Source: Grammothele lineata
Lineage: Eukaryota > Basidiomycota > Agaricomycetes > Polyporales > Polyporaceae
DNA length: 64,000 nucleotides
Direction of reading: 5' to 3'
Assembly (NCBI GenBank): GCA_002150815.3
Contig: NDFF03000137.1
Span: 1-64,000, forward strand
The position numbers were made by a program, and so were the translations under genes. The notes below the pieces were generated by a model. It searched no databases and was not told where the DNA came from. It saw only the letters and a list, made by a program, of their open reading frames with translations. This document shows, piece after piece, positions 12,053 to 22,527 of this stretch (position 1 is its first letter; each line of letters begins with the position of its first letter).

Positions 12053-12080
12053 GGGGGCGAGGGGGCGAGGGGGGCGAGGG
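12053..12080 (+). repeat. G-tract array, possible G-quadruplex
   Basis: Four runs of G (5, 5, 6 and 3) are separated each time by CGA, fitting the four-tract short-loop pattern of quadruplex-forming DNA. Folding is inferred, not shown. Confidence 0.55.
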
Positions 12081-12141
12081 CCCTCTCTCGGCGGTCGGCA
12101 TCGTCGCCGTCGCGCGGGGGCGTGCGCAGGGGCTCTGAACG

Positions 12142-12168
12142 CTAACTCAACTTTCTTAGCAGAGTTAG
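12142..12168. repeat. Small inverted repeat
   Basis: CTAACTC and GAGTTAG form a 7-base stem with a 13-base loop. A third arm, GTTGAGTTAG, lies at 12255-12264 and pairs over 10 bases with 12142-12151. This may be chance. Confidence 0.4.
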
Positions 12169-13471
12169 TCGCAGCGCTGCACTGTAATTGAAGGCGCGGA
12201 CGTAAGACGGCGCAGCACGCGCGCCGGGGTGGCCACACTGTGTCATTGGAGGAGGTTGAGTTAGTATACGGTTCGCACCGGTGACGGCAGCGGACGGGCA
12301 AGCCGACGTCGCGAACGCGACCTCGAGGCGCTGCCAGCGGCACCGCCAAGTGAGGTCGGCGGACGAGAGGGCGAGGAGCTGACGCTCGCGGCAGAGCAAC
12401 GTACTTATGTACTTACGGCGCGTCATGATCAAACTGAGCGGCGGGATGACGAGAAGCCTCCGCGGAGACACAGTGGAGACACCGAGAGCCATGTACCCAG
12501 CGTCGCTCCCGCGACGGTGCCCGCCCTTCACGTCGCTTGGCGCAATGGATTCGCCGCCCCGAGGACCGACAAGGGCTCTATTATCGCGGGATCGGGGACC
12601 CGCACACGACATCATCTCTTCGATCGGTGCTCTCCCCCCGCGTGCTCGCGCCGCGCATCGGCGGAGTTGCGCCAACGTTCGCACACGCCGTTGCAGCGCG
12701 GGGGCCTCTGATCGTCGGCTCGCGACACGACGCCCGCGTCAATGTCGCGAGTCCTAACTGAGCCTTCTCGTCCAATGGCCCGTACGTCTTCGAAGGCGCT
12801 CGACACGCCCGGTTGTGCAGCCTGCGCGCGGAAGCGTCTGCAGGCGAGCCTTCCGAGCGCTGCGAGTATCGTCGGCGCGGCGCGGCGGACCCGCGGAGTC
12901 GGACGATCGCCTGATTTCCGTGCCCAGCGAAAGGCCGCCGCGCGGAGTCGGACTCTCGCACTGTGTGGTCGCAGCGGGAGCCGCCAGGAGCCGCCCCTCC
13001 GGTCTCTCCAAAACAGGCCGATCACTTTCATTTTGCTTTCGTGACGAAATGGCCTGATCGCGTCCTGCCCCACACTTGATCGAGCCGTGGCCCCCGCGGC
13101 AGGTTCCCTCGTTCGGGCAGTGGTTTAGTCTGTCACCCCGGTTCCGTAACACAGGCCTCGGGCCGTGTCATATTATCACAGACCAGTCGCAAAGCAAGCA
13201 CAGTATGAATATACAAAAGATCCGGGACAACACGAAAGCTACACACACGCGCACGCGACCGACAAACAAACAACTATTATACACCCCACATAGCACGTCA
13301 CGACGACACGTCCTAGGTCATGACCAGCAAGCAGGAGATTATTCAAACAAAGCGAGCGAAGGGATTGCATAGGTGGACGACGAGATTTGAGACTGTTTTC
13401 GAGACGGATTCGAGCGCGAGGGGGATCCAACGAAAAGTGGACATACTGCATACGTCATTGTACTTCGCACC

Positions 13472-14461
13472 CTACTTCTCCTGCGCGCCGCGCGCGTGCT
13501 CGCCCACGCAAGCAGCTTCGAAACGCGCGTCCCTCCTGCCGTCAACCATGGGCGGGGACGCGACCTCGGGACCAGGGCCGCGCGGGGGCGGAGTCGGGTA
13601 GCCCTGCGGGTAGGGCGAGTAGTGGGCGATGGGCCCCATGGGGACCTGGACGTCAGGCCTCATGTGCGGGTGGGGGACGAGGTACGGCGGCGGGTACTGC
13701 GGGGGATGGCCGTAGTGCGCAATGGAGGCCGCGGGGATGTACCACTGGGCAGGGTAGGGCACGGGCTCGCCATCTTGGCTGGCGGACGGGGGCATGTGCA
13801 TTGGGGCGTAAATGAAAGGAGGCCCATAGTACATGGGGGCCTCGCCCGGCCGAGCAGCGGTCGGCACGGGGAAGGGGGCGTAATAGCCCGGGATGGAGGG
13901 GACCGGAGCAGCGTAGCCGGGCATGGGGGGCGTCGCACCCCCGACGGCGGGGATGCCGACGGGAGGGACGGGCATGCCCGCTGGCTGCACGGCAACGTCA
14001 CCTGGCTGCTGCTGGACGTTGCCATTGCCGGCTGGAGGGCGCAAGGGAGACAGGTCAGGAGACGCGAGCAAGAAGGGAGGTGCGGGGTGGAGAGGGAGGA
14101 GAGAAAGAAATGACGCACTCTTTCCATCGCGCTTCTTGTAAGGCCCCCGCTTGATACCCTTGCGTCGTTCTTTGCGGCGGGAGTCGACGCAGTCTTCGGC
14201 GATGCCGTACTTGACGCAGCGCATGCAGGGGCGGGCTTCGTCGCACTTCTTGCAGGCCTTCTGGCAGTTGGTGCAGGCGTTCTTGACCTGACGGCGCTTA
14301 GTGCGGACGGAAGGGTGACCGCCGCTGGCGGAAGAGACGGGGTAGACGGCGGTAGTGGGATAGATGCGGTGGACGGTCATCTGGGGCTGGACGGTGTCGT
14401 CGGAGGCGGGGGAGGAGAGGTGGTGGGGCTCGACCTCGTGCTCGGGGACGGGATCGGCCAT
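13472..14461 (-). CDS. Zn2Cys6 transcription factor with Pro/Tyr-rich tail
   Basis: Nuclear DNA-binding regulator of about 300 residues. Residues about 62-90 form a fungal binuclear zinc cluster, CTNCQKACKKCDEARPC then MRCVKYGIAEDC. Cysteine spacing is CX2CX6CX5CX2CX8C with one extra Cys inside the first loop. A basic linker follows (RRKERRKGIKRGPYKKR), resembling the carbon-metabolism regulators of the ERT1/AcuK class, though that is only a likeness. The remainder is low-complexity, rich in Pro, Tyr, Gly and His, and may be an activation region. One intron, 14032-14118 (87 bases, GT-AG with a CTGAC branch site), removes the odd segment that would follow GKS, so the junction reads GK-TGNGNVQ. 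The gene diverges from the kinase at 16039. Confidence 0.85.
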   Translation of the reverse strand: MADPVPEHEVEPHHLSSPASDDTVQPQMTVHRIYPTTAVYPVSSASGGHPSVRTKRRQVKNACTNCQKACKKCDEARPCMRCVKYGIAEDCVDSRRKERRKGIKRGPYKKRDGKSASFLSLLPLHPAPPFLLASPDLSPLRPPAGNGNVQQQPGDVAVQPAGMPVPPVGIPAVGGATPPMPGYAAPVPSIPGYYAPFPVPTAARPGEAPMYYGPPFIYAPMHMPPSASQDGEPVPYPAQWYIPAASIAHYGHPPQYPPPYLVPHPHMRPDVQVPMGPIAHYSPYPQGYPTPPPRGPGPEVASPPMVDGRRDARFEAACVGEHARGAQEK

Positions 14462-16038
14462 TGTGGCGGGGAGGGAGGGAGAAGGGAGGGAAGGGCGGAT
14501 AAGAGCGCGCTGATATAGGGAGTGGTGGGCAGGCAGAAGGGAGCGTGAGCGCAGGCGCGGGTTTGGCGTTGTTGTGGGCGGGATTCGCGCACACGTGCCG
14601 AGAAGGGTGGGGGTTGGGAGGGGATCCGGGAGGCGGGCGTCGGTGAGGGGAGCGGGCTCGAGGAGATGTCGAAGGGGCGGCTGTGTGGGAGGTCATTGGG
14701 AGGACGGGAAGAAGAGGCTACGGGCGACGCACGGACGGGACGGGCTTGGGCGGGACAGTGATGGGAGGAGGCTCGCTGAGCTGGAGGAGAGGCAACTCCG
14801 ACGGGACGCGGCGGGAGGCGCGGGCGAGTGCGAAATTGAAAGGCAGCGGACGGGCAGCGGGCGACGGACGCGCCACGGGAGTGGCCCCGTCCAGGGGCTC
14901 CCTCGCCCGCCTTTATGAGGTTCCCAATGAGATGATCCCGAGTCCTCCACCACACGCGTCTCTCCCTCCTCCTCGCACGCCCCGTACGTAATCGCTATCA
15001 GTCTCCGCCCACTCCGCGAGCCTCCGTCGCCCGCCCGCCCCTCCCTATCGCCCCCGCTTTCCTCCCCCGATCCAGTCGCCGACTCTCACCCGCCCGTCCC
15101 CCCTCCTCCTCCTCCAGCCCCGCTCAGCGGCACTCACCGCAGAGCCGCACCCGCGCCCTCGTCCGCCTCCGAGCGACCGCCCGCGCGCGTCGCCGCAGCC
15201 ACCATCTGCGACCGCTCCCTGCCGCCTGTCGTAATATCCTGTCATTCTGGCGCTCGCCGGACGCCAGATGGCACCCGTCCCGCAAGCGACATCACCCATG
15301 ACCGATCCACCTCCACCGCCCGCATTGACAGATCCCCTCCCCGGCCGGCCTCCTCGAACAGCGCACGGACACCACGTCCAGACCGCCCAACCCTCGCCCA
15401 CGTCTCTTTGACCTCCCGGCCCTGAACGCCTCTCTCCGCGTGCAGGTGCTTCCTGTGGCTCGATCAAGCCGTCACTAATGCGCGTGTCCGACGGCACTCT
15501 CAGAGTCTCGCTCGCAGAACGCGCTCAGAACGGCTCAGCGCTAAGCGTTTTAAGTACCGGCCCTTGACGCAGTCTGTCAGACCCGAGCTCATCCTCTGCG
15601 GCTCCGCTCTCGGAAGCCTGTCCCAGTGTGCCCTCGCCGTGCGCATACAGACGACCCTCCATAAGCACGTTAGACGTTCAGACTCAGACAGAGTCCTCGC
15701 GCGCACTCAGCACCCAGCACCAGTGGGCCTAGAACTTGCAGGCCCTAGACGGTGGGAGCGCGGTCACGTCCTCTTGCCCGGAATGGCAACAATAGGCCAT
15801 GCGCCCCAACACAAACAGCGCCAAATAACACGAGGCCCAGCGGACGACGAGAGTTTGAGCGACGAGCTCCAGCACACTGGCATCGTCGAGCTCAACGGCC
15901 AGTCGGTTTCCAGCCTCGAGCTGGTCCTGAGCCTCGTCTACCTCTCTCCTCACCCCCATCCCCTCGCCAGTCTCGCATTCTCCTTTCTCTCCATTTCTCG
16001 TCTTTCCTTTTCTTCATTCGCTCCTTATCCTCTCTCCC
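14462..16038. promoter_or_regulatory. Divergent promoter region between Zn2Cys6 gene and DYRK kinase
   Basis: About 1.6 kb of GC-rich DNA separates two divergent start codons and must carry both promoters. Frames inside it are composition artefacts. A long pyrimidine-rich stretch, about 15944-16036, sits directly before the kinase ATG, a common feature of fungal transcription starts. No TATA box is obvious on either side. Confidence 0.55.
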
Positions 16039-19000
16039 ATGTCCGCTCCGCCCTCCCCCACCATCGGTCAAGTGGCTCATGAAAAAGGACGCATGAGGAG
16101 GAGAGATAGGCCCCCGGCCCTCGATATCGCGGACCCCAAGGCCAGCTCCGACGGGGATGTACGATACGACCGCGATGTTGCGAATGATGTCCGAAAGGTG
16201 ACTGGCCCCCGTCTCGCCTGCCGCGTTGGCAACCCTCCCTCTTACTCCTTCCTTTCCGACCCCCAGCCCTCCCTACAGGTCGTCGCCGTTGACGACGCCC
16301 CGACAGACGTCGAGACGGACGTTCCGCGCTCCGCCTCGGCCACGTCCTCCCTCGACCCCTACTACTTCGGCACCCATACCCCATCAGACTCGCCCATTCC
16401 CCCCGTCCCCAGCCTGCCTTCGATACCAAAGACGCCGGAGATGCACTCGTACGAGCCCGTCACGCCCGGCAGGGACCCCGCCGCCATCGACAGGCGCATG
16501 CTGGTGGGTGTGGGAGAACTTGCTACCCCACGCTGGGCGCGGGGAGCCCGCAACGACGACTTTGAGTTCGTGGCGCAGGAGCGCGTCGATGAGGTCAACG
16601 AGGAGGAAATCGGGGATGTGGATCGCCAGGACGAGGATAGGGACTCTGACAGCCCGTGGACTATTGAGGCCGTCGATGGGGAACCCGAGGAGCCCGAGAA
16701 GGTTGAGGTGAGTATCTGTTGCTAGTGTCCGCATCTCGTTGTCCGTCTCACCTGCACTCTAGCCTATGATGGAAGCGAAGCCCATGGCTCGTCCGCTACG
16801 GTCCCAGCGGTCGAATGCGGAAGAGAGCGGTGGAGAGGAGATCTTGTATCCCCGTCATCCTTACCACTCGCATGCTGAGGTGCCTTCTGTCCCGAAGGTA
16901 CCTGCGCATATCAAGTACGATGGGGAGGGTTCAGCTGCTGCAGCTGCCGCTATCGATGCGGCATCGCCACCAAGTTCCTTTGCGACGCCTCAGAATCGTC
17001 CTAGGAAGCGGACTTCGGAGGAGTTTGAGATGGACAACGGCGTCCTCGTCTCCAAGCTCTCGTCGTCCATTGCGACGCCGAGTAACACGAAGGATAAGGA
17101 CAAGGTTCGCCGTCATCGCAGCCTTGGGGTCGGTATGCCTTCGCAGGTGACGCCAAAGGAGAAGGGGAAGGATCGTAGAAGAGACACGCTCTCCGTCAGT
17201 GTGCGTCATTCCCGCCAGGGCTCGTCTTCCTCGAGCCACGGCGAAACGCACCACTCGAGGCGGATGCACAACTCCGACTTCTCACATTTACCTCCGTCGC
17301 CGTCATCGTCTTCCATCCAGCAGTTCCTCAAGCATGGCGGAAACACCAGCAGCGCCGCCTCTTCACCCCTCCACTCCCAGCCCCACGTCGCCTCTAACGT
17401 CGCTCATTCTCTCCTCCGCGGAACGCAGGAGGGATGGTCAGATCTGGACGATCAGACCACGATGGAGGCGCTCAGGAAGTTGGACGGGCTCTCGGGCAAG
17501 TCGGCACGTGCCCGCTCTAGCATCGGCGGTCATAGTAGGGTTGGTAGTTCCAGCCGTCCGGGTACTCCTGCAAAGTCGACCTCTCAGTGGGAGGGCGTCG
17601 AGGGCGGCAATAGGACGAGCAAGCGGTCTAGTGTTCATGCCTCGATCAGGTCAAAGGACGGCACTCACCGCATGTCGTCTGGCATCGTCCCCGCTTCTAC
17701 TGAAGGTTCAGCGGATACGGACCACGTTGTCACTAGCGGCGATGACGGCCATCAAGGGTCACCGCTCCCAGATAAGTCGACGAAGAAGACGGGGTCGGCG
17801 AGTGCTCGGTCAAGCTTCACGCCCAAGCGGGGCTCCGCGTCCTCTGGCACCTACGCAAGCACTCCCACGAGCGGTTCACGCGATTCCGCCTCGTTGTCCG
17901 TGGCCACCAGCAACACGTCTGTCTCCGCAGTGTCAGGGCGGCAATCGTCTGGGAAGGCGAGGCGCAATAGCGCGGGCAGCGATATATCTGTAGGACACGC
18001 CAGCGACCCCACGTCCGTTCGCGACCGTGCCGCTGCCCTGGTCGCTCCCGCAGACTCTGCTGAAGAGAACTACGTGCCCCCTGTCCCGCCGTTGCCAAAG
18101 GAACTTGCGACGTACAAGTCGCCCCTCAACTCTCCCAGTGTTGCGCTTCCACCCGCGAACGACTACGTCGAGGCCGTGCCCGTCCCCGACCGGAGCAGGA
18201 GGGAGACATTCAACGACGTGACTTTTCCCTCCACTATCGATGCGCCCTCATTTCCGACAACCCCGTCGAAACATACCTCCCTTCAGGTTCCCAAGTCCAC
18301 CACCCCGACAAATCTGCACAAAACGCCGTCCAAGAAGTGGAGCTTCTCGAGCGCCCTGGGCAAGAAGCTGTCGTCCACGCCGTCGACGTCGTCGATGAAG
18401 GATGCGGCACACCAGAAGTCGCCGGTGAGCAGCCCCCGCACGATGTCGTTCGGGCAGCACATCCGCAAGTCGATGTCAAAGGAGAAGCCGCTGTCGCCCA
18501 CGTCAAAGCCCTCGGACACGGACTGGTCCCCGATCAATTCGGACGCGATGGCCTCTGCTACGTCTTTGGCCTCTTTGTCGTCCGTAGGCTCCGCCCATGC
18601 GCTTTCCCCGCCAGTCCCTGCGCAGCCGACCATCGTCCCCTCGAAGACCCCAGACCGCCTGGTGTCGAGCCGGGCTGAGACCGTTTCCCGCGCAAGCACG
18701 AATGTACCGATGGCACCGCCGAGCGGCGCGCTGAGCCCCTCGTCGTCGGTCCGTCGCCACCCGTCAACGAAGCGCCTCACCCCCTCCTCGATACCCTTTT
18801 TCAGGCGATCGTCGTCGCAGTCGATGCAGGTCCCACCCCCCGGTATGCCCCCGACTGCCGTGTCACCCACCCTGTCTTCTGGCCCGACCTCGGTCGCGCA
18901 TCTCCGCGCCCCAAGTACCACGTCGCCCTCGAAGGAGACCGGGCTCTCGTCCCCCTCGGTCCCCGGCTCTGCGAAGAAGTCGTCCGTGCTGAGCTTGGGC

Positions 19001-22000
19001 CTGCCGTCGCTGCTCAAGGGTTCGAGCTCGCGGCGCAGTTTGCATTCGGACAGGGAGAAGAGCGACGCGAAGGGTAACAGGGAGAGCGGCGTGGCCACCT
19101 CGTCCGATCGGGAGGGGCGGAACAAGAGCGACAAAGACCGCAGCGAAAGCAGGATCTCGGTCCTCATGGGCAGAAAGCGGGGCAAGGTGCGTTTGACACG
19201 TTGTGGTTTGTGGTCCCGCCTTCCGTATTTATGCATGCCCGCCCGCAGACGCTCTCGTCTGCCCAGCAGCCACCTAAGAAGGCCGAACCGGTGGCTATGC
19301 CTCCTATGCAGATTTCGGCTTTGCCTCCGTCCACCGCGCAGCGTGTGGCTAACCTCAAGTCCTCTTCACAGTCGTCCTTGACCTCGAGCGCCGGTTCGGT
19401 CAAAGGTGGCACATCCCGCGCCACTTCCCAGACCGTCAGCTCGATGCAGAAGCAATCCGATACTTCGCTCCGGCGCCACCAGCTCCCCACGATCGCTGGG
19501 TCGCCATCCGTTGGTGGTCTCCAGCCCGCCGCGCGCGATGCAAAAGAAGGCCCCCCTCTTTCTGCGCTCAACGTGTCTGGCACTCTCTCCAAGGAGACGC
19601 CGACGAAGATCCCGCGTATCTCCAGCAGGTCTTCCGCAGCGAACTCCCCCACGCTCAAGGCGAACGGCAGCAGCCGCAGGGCGAGCATGATCGTCGGCAC
19701 CTCCAGCGGTCTAGCATCTTCGCGCGGCGGGTCGCCCACGAACGGGAACGAGTCGATGAACGAGTTCGGCGTCTTGGAGAACGGGCAGGCTTCTGCGTCC
19801 AAGACGGCACGTAACTCCGTCCGCGCTTCTCCCCAAACGTCGTCTTCACGTGTGCCCCGGCAGGTCTCCGCGCCGAGCACGAACGGGGCGGCGATCCCGC
19901 GGAAGAACCGCGACTCGATCTCGTTCGGCGGCCTGCGGAAGTCGTCCACGAGCTCGGTGGCGTCGACGCAGTCCGGCGCGCACCACGATCAACCACCCGC
20001 GTCGCACTCTCACCACCGGTTCTCGGCCCTGTCGCCTTCGAAGGGCCTCAAGTTACTTAGTCCCAAGGTGTCCCTGCCGACGGCCCGGTCGTCCACCATC
20101 AACAACGCGTCGTCCACGCCCAGCATCCAGCAGCAGATTGGTTCCCCGTCTACAAGCAGGCAGTCGCTGTCCACGCCATCGCCCGCACCTAGCTCAGTCG
20201 ATGACGAAGAGATGCTAGGCGATGAGGAGATGATGCAGTACATCAGGAGGCAGCAGGCCAAGAAGCTGCAGAGCGGATCGACCCAGGAGGATCTCGATGC
20301 TATGCTCCGCTTCCCCGAACCCATTCCGCCCGCCCCGGCCCTGACACCGCACGGTATGTACCTCTCGTCCTTATTCCACTTCACGCTGCTTACAATTGAT
20401 TGTATAGACGTCCTTCAAAGTGACAAGTCGCGTTGGCTCTCCGAGTACGAGTGCAAGGAGATCCAAGACTACGACTCAGTGTACTACATCGGTGCACGTA
20501 GCGAGAAAAAGATGGCAACCCTCGATAACTCGACGAACAATCACGGTTACGACGACGAGCGCGGAGATTACCAGGTCATCAACCATGACCACCTGGCATA
20601 CCGCTACGAGGTTATAGATACTCTGGGCAAGGGTTCCTTTGGGCAGGTGCTTCATTGTCGTGACCACTGCACTGGGGAGTCCGTAGCGATCAAGATCATC
20701 CGGAACAAGAAGCGCTTCCACCACCAGGCGCTGGTCGAGATCAAGATTCTGGACAACTTGCGGAAATGGGTATGTATGCTGAATAGCGAGTGACTGGGCT
20801 TGTGCTGACACCTTTGCAGGATTCAGAAGAGAAACATCATGTCATTAAAATGACGGAGCATTTCTACTTTCGCGGGCACTTGTGCATTGCGATGGAGCTC
20901 TTGAGCATCAACCTTTACGAACTGATCAAGGCGAACAACTTCCATGGGTTCACGACTGGCCTCATTCGCCGCTTCACAAGTCAGATGTTGCAGTCGCTCG
21001 CACTCATGCGTCATCATCGTATTGTGCACTGTGATCTCAAGCCTGAAGTACGACATTCCCTCTGGAATATTCAACAGTAACTGACGCCGTATATTAGAAT
21101 GTCCTCCTTCGCCATCCCGCGAAGAGCGCCATCAAGGTCATCGACTTCGGCAGTAGTTGTTTGGAACATGAGAAAAGTAAGTCGTCTGCGAGCCCTTAAT
21201 CAGAACCTTAGTCTTATGAGCATCCCATAGTCTATACCTATATCCAAAGCCGCTTCTACCGATCGCCGGAGGTCATTCTCGGTATGAACTACCACATGGC
21301 TATCGATATGTGGAGTCTGGGCTGCATCATGGCCGAGCTCTACACCGGCTTCCCCATCTTCCCTGGCGAGAACGAGCAAGAGCAACTTGCCTGTATCATG
21401 GAAGTTCTCGGCGTCCCGGACAAGGATTTCGTCAACCGCAGCTCGCGCAAGCGGCTCTTCTTCGGTTAGTTATCTTATCCTTCTATCAGCGTCCTCGATC
21501 TCAATTTGTTTGTAGATACGACTGGTGCTCCTCGCCCAGTTGTGAACTCGAAGGGAAAGAGACGACGTCCTGGTACGAAGACCCTGGCACAGGCGCTGAA
21601 GAACCCATCGGATGAGCTGTTCGTCGACTTCATCGCGAAGTGCTTGGTTTGGGACCCTGAGCGGCGGCTCAAGCCACAAGCGGCTCTGCGACACCCGTAC
21701 ATCACGGCCGGACGTAGGACAAAGACCGTCACCTCCACTCCTACGACCGCGAAGACGCTGCTGCAGACAGCATCGTCGAACCTGGGCAGCCGTAGCACTA
21801 AGGTGACCGAGACACCGAAGAAGTCCCTTATCAGCGCCCCTACGCCCCTTACCGCTCGCAGCTCGCGCACGCTGGCTGTGCCTAGCACTCCGAGCGGGTC
21901 AACCAGCATGCATAGCACCCTGGGTTCTGCTTCCAGGTCCTATCGCTCTTCTCAAGCGCAGAACATGTCTTCATACCATTCAAGCCGTACCATGGTGCGT

Positions 22001-22062
22001 ATGATTTCGAGCATGGCTAGTGATCGGCAGTACTGACCCGACCCTCGCAGACCACCAGATGA
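16039..22062 (+). CDS. DYRK-family protein kinase (Pom1-like), long disordered N-terminus
   Basis: Dual-specificity (Ser/Thr and autophosphorylated Tyr) kinase of about 1,860 residues. The C-terminal part has a DYRK-homology box ([20 protein letters not shown]), glycine loop GKGSFGQVL, catalytic lysine in VAIKIIRN, catalytic loop HCDLKPEN, DFG-type IDFGSSC and the YxY activation loop [15 protein letters not shown]. This is class-2 DYRK, and fission-yeast Pom1, which controls polarity and mitotic entry, is the closest named relative I can offer. About 1,400 N-terminal residues are Ser/Pro/Lys-rich, apparently disordered, with many SP and TP sites. Exons are 16039-16708, 16763-19186, 19250-about 20354, then short kinase exons. 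The last intron (about 21994-22050) leaves a tiny terminal exon; without it the protein would stop at 22036. A CT-rich tract precedes the ATG. Confidence 0.88.
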
Positions 22063-22527
22063 CCACTATGACCCCACCGGGATTTATGTACTCCTGCTAC
22101 CTAATCGCACCTTCGCAGACTATCGACGATATCTACACTATGCTGACGAATTTCGAGCTGGTCCGTCTTAGTTGGTCCCTTGCTATCTCATACCCACCCA
22201 TTCGGTTCCTTTGTATTCTATTCTCGTGACGCATCCTCCATCCACGCACCCGCTCTCCCACCCGCAAATCGAGCGTTGTTGTTACTGTCCTTTGCCTTGA
22301 TCCGTTACCACATACTTCATACTCGCATCCACATCTCCCACAATATAATACGTCCGCACAGTCGGCGCACGTCGTTCCTCGGATGGTTCTTGTGGGAATG
22401 TTTGATATTCTCAGCTTCAACCTCTTTCGAATGTCTGGTAGTGCTCTGTCCTTCGGGCTTCAACGTCCTTCTCAAATTACAGGTTCATATTATGCTGGTG
22501 TTGTACAAATACGTGGGTTGCAAAATG
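22063..22527. other. Region between two convergent gene ends
   Basis: Probable overlapping 3' untranslated sequences of the kinase (+) and the dehydrogenase kinase (-). No gene is seen. Confidence 0.5.

Larger units (their letters stand above)
10164..13471. other. Long gene-poor, GC-rich intergenic region
   Basis: About 3.3 kb between two minus-strand genes. From about 11,000 to 13,000 the DNA is very GC-rich, and long overlapping frames open on both strands at once, the usual artefact of rare stop codons at high GC. None carries a recognisable domain. It contains a G-tract cluster (12053-12080), a 7-base tandem repeat (11214-11241) and a small inverted repeat (12142-12168). The first kilobase upstream of 10163 should include the transporter promoter. 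Confidence 0.55.

Noticed and set aside
11202..12101. A 299-codon minus-strand frame
   Set aside because: It overlaps long frames in other reading registers in very GC-rich DNA, has no domain and an Arg/Pro/Ala composition typical of GC-driven spurious frames.
13496..14113. A 205-codon plus-strand frame
   Set aside because: Antisense shadow of the Zn2Cys6 regulator; its Gly/Arg/Val composition comes from complementing the Pro-rich tail.
18283..19236. A 317-codon minus-strand frame
   Set aside because: Antisense to the Ser-rich DYRK coding exon; the sense strand has splice-consistent coding and the antisense frame has no domain.
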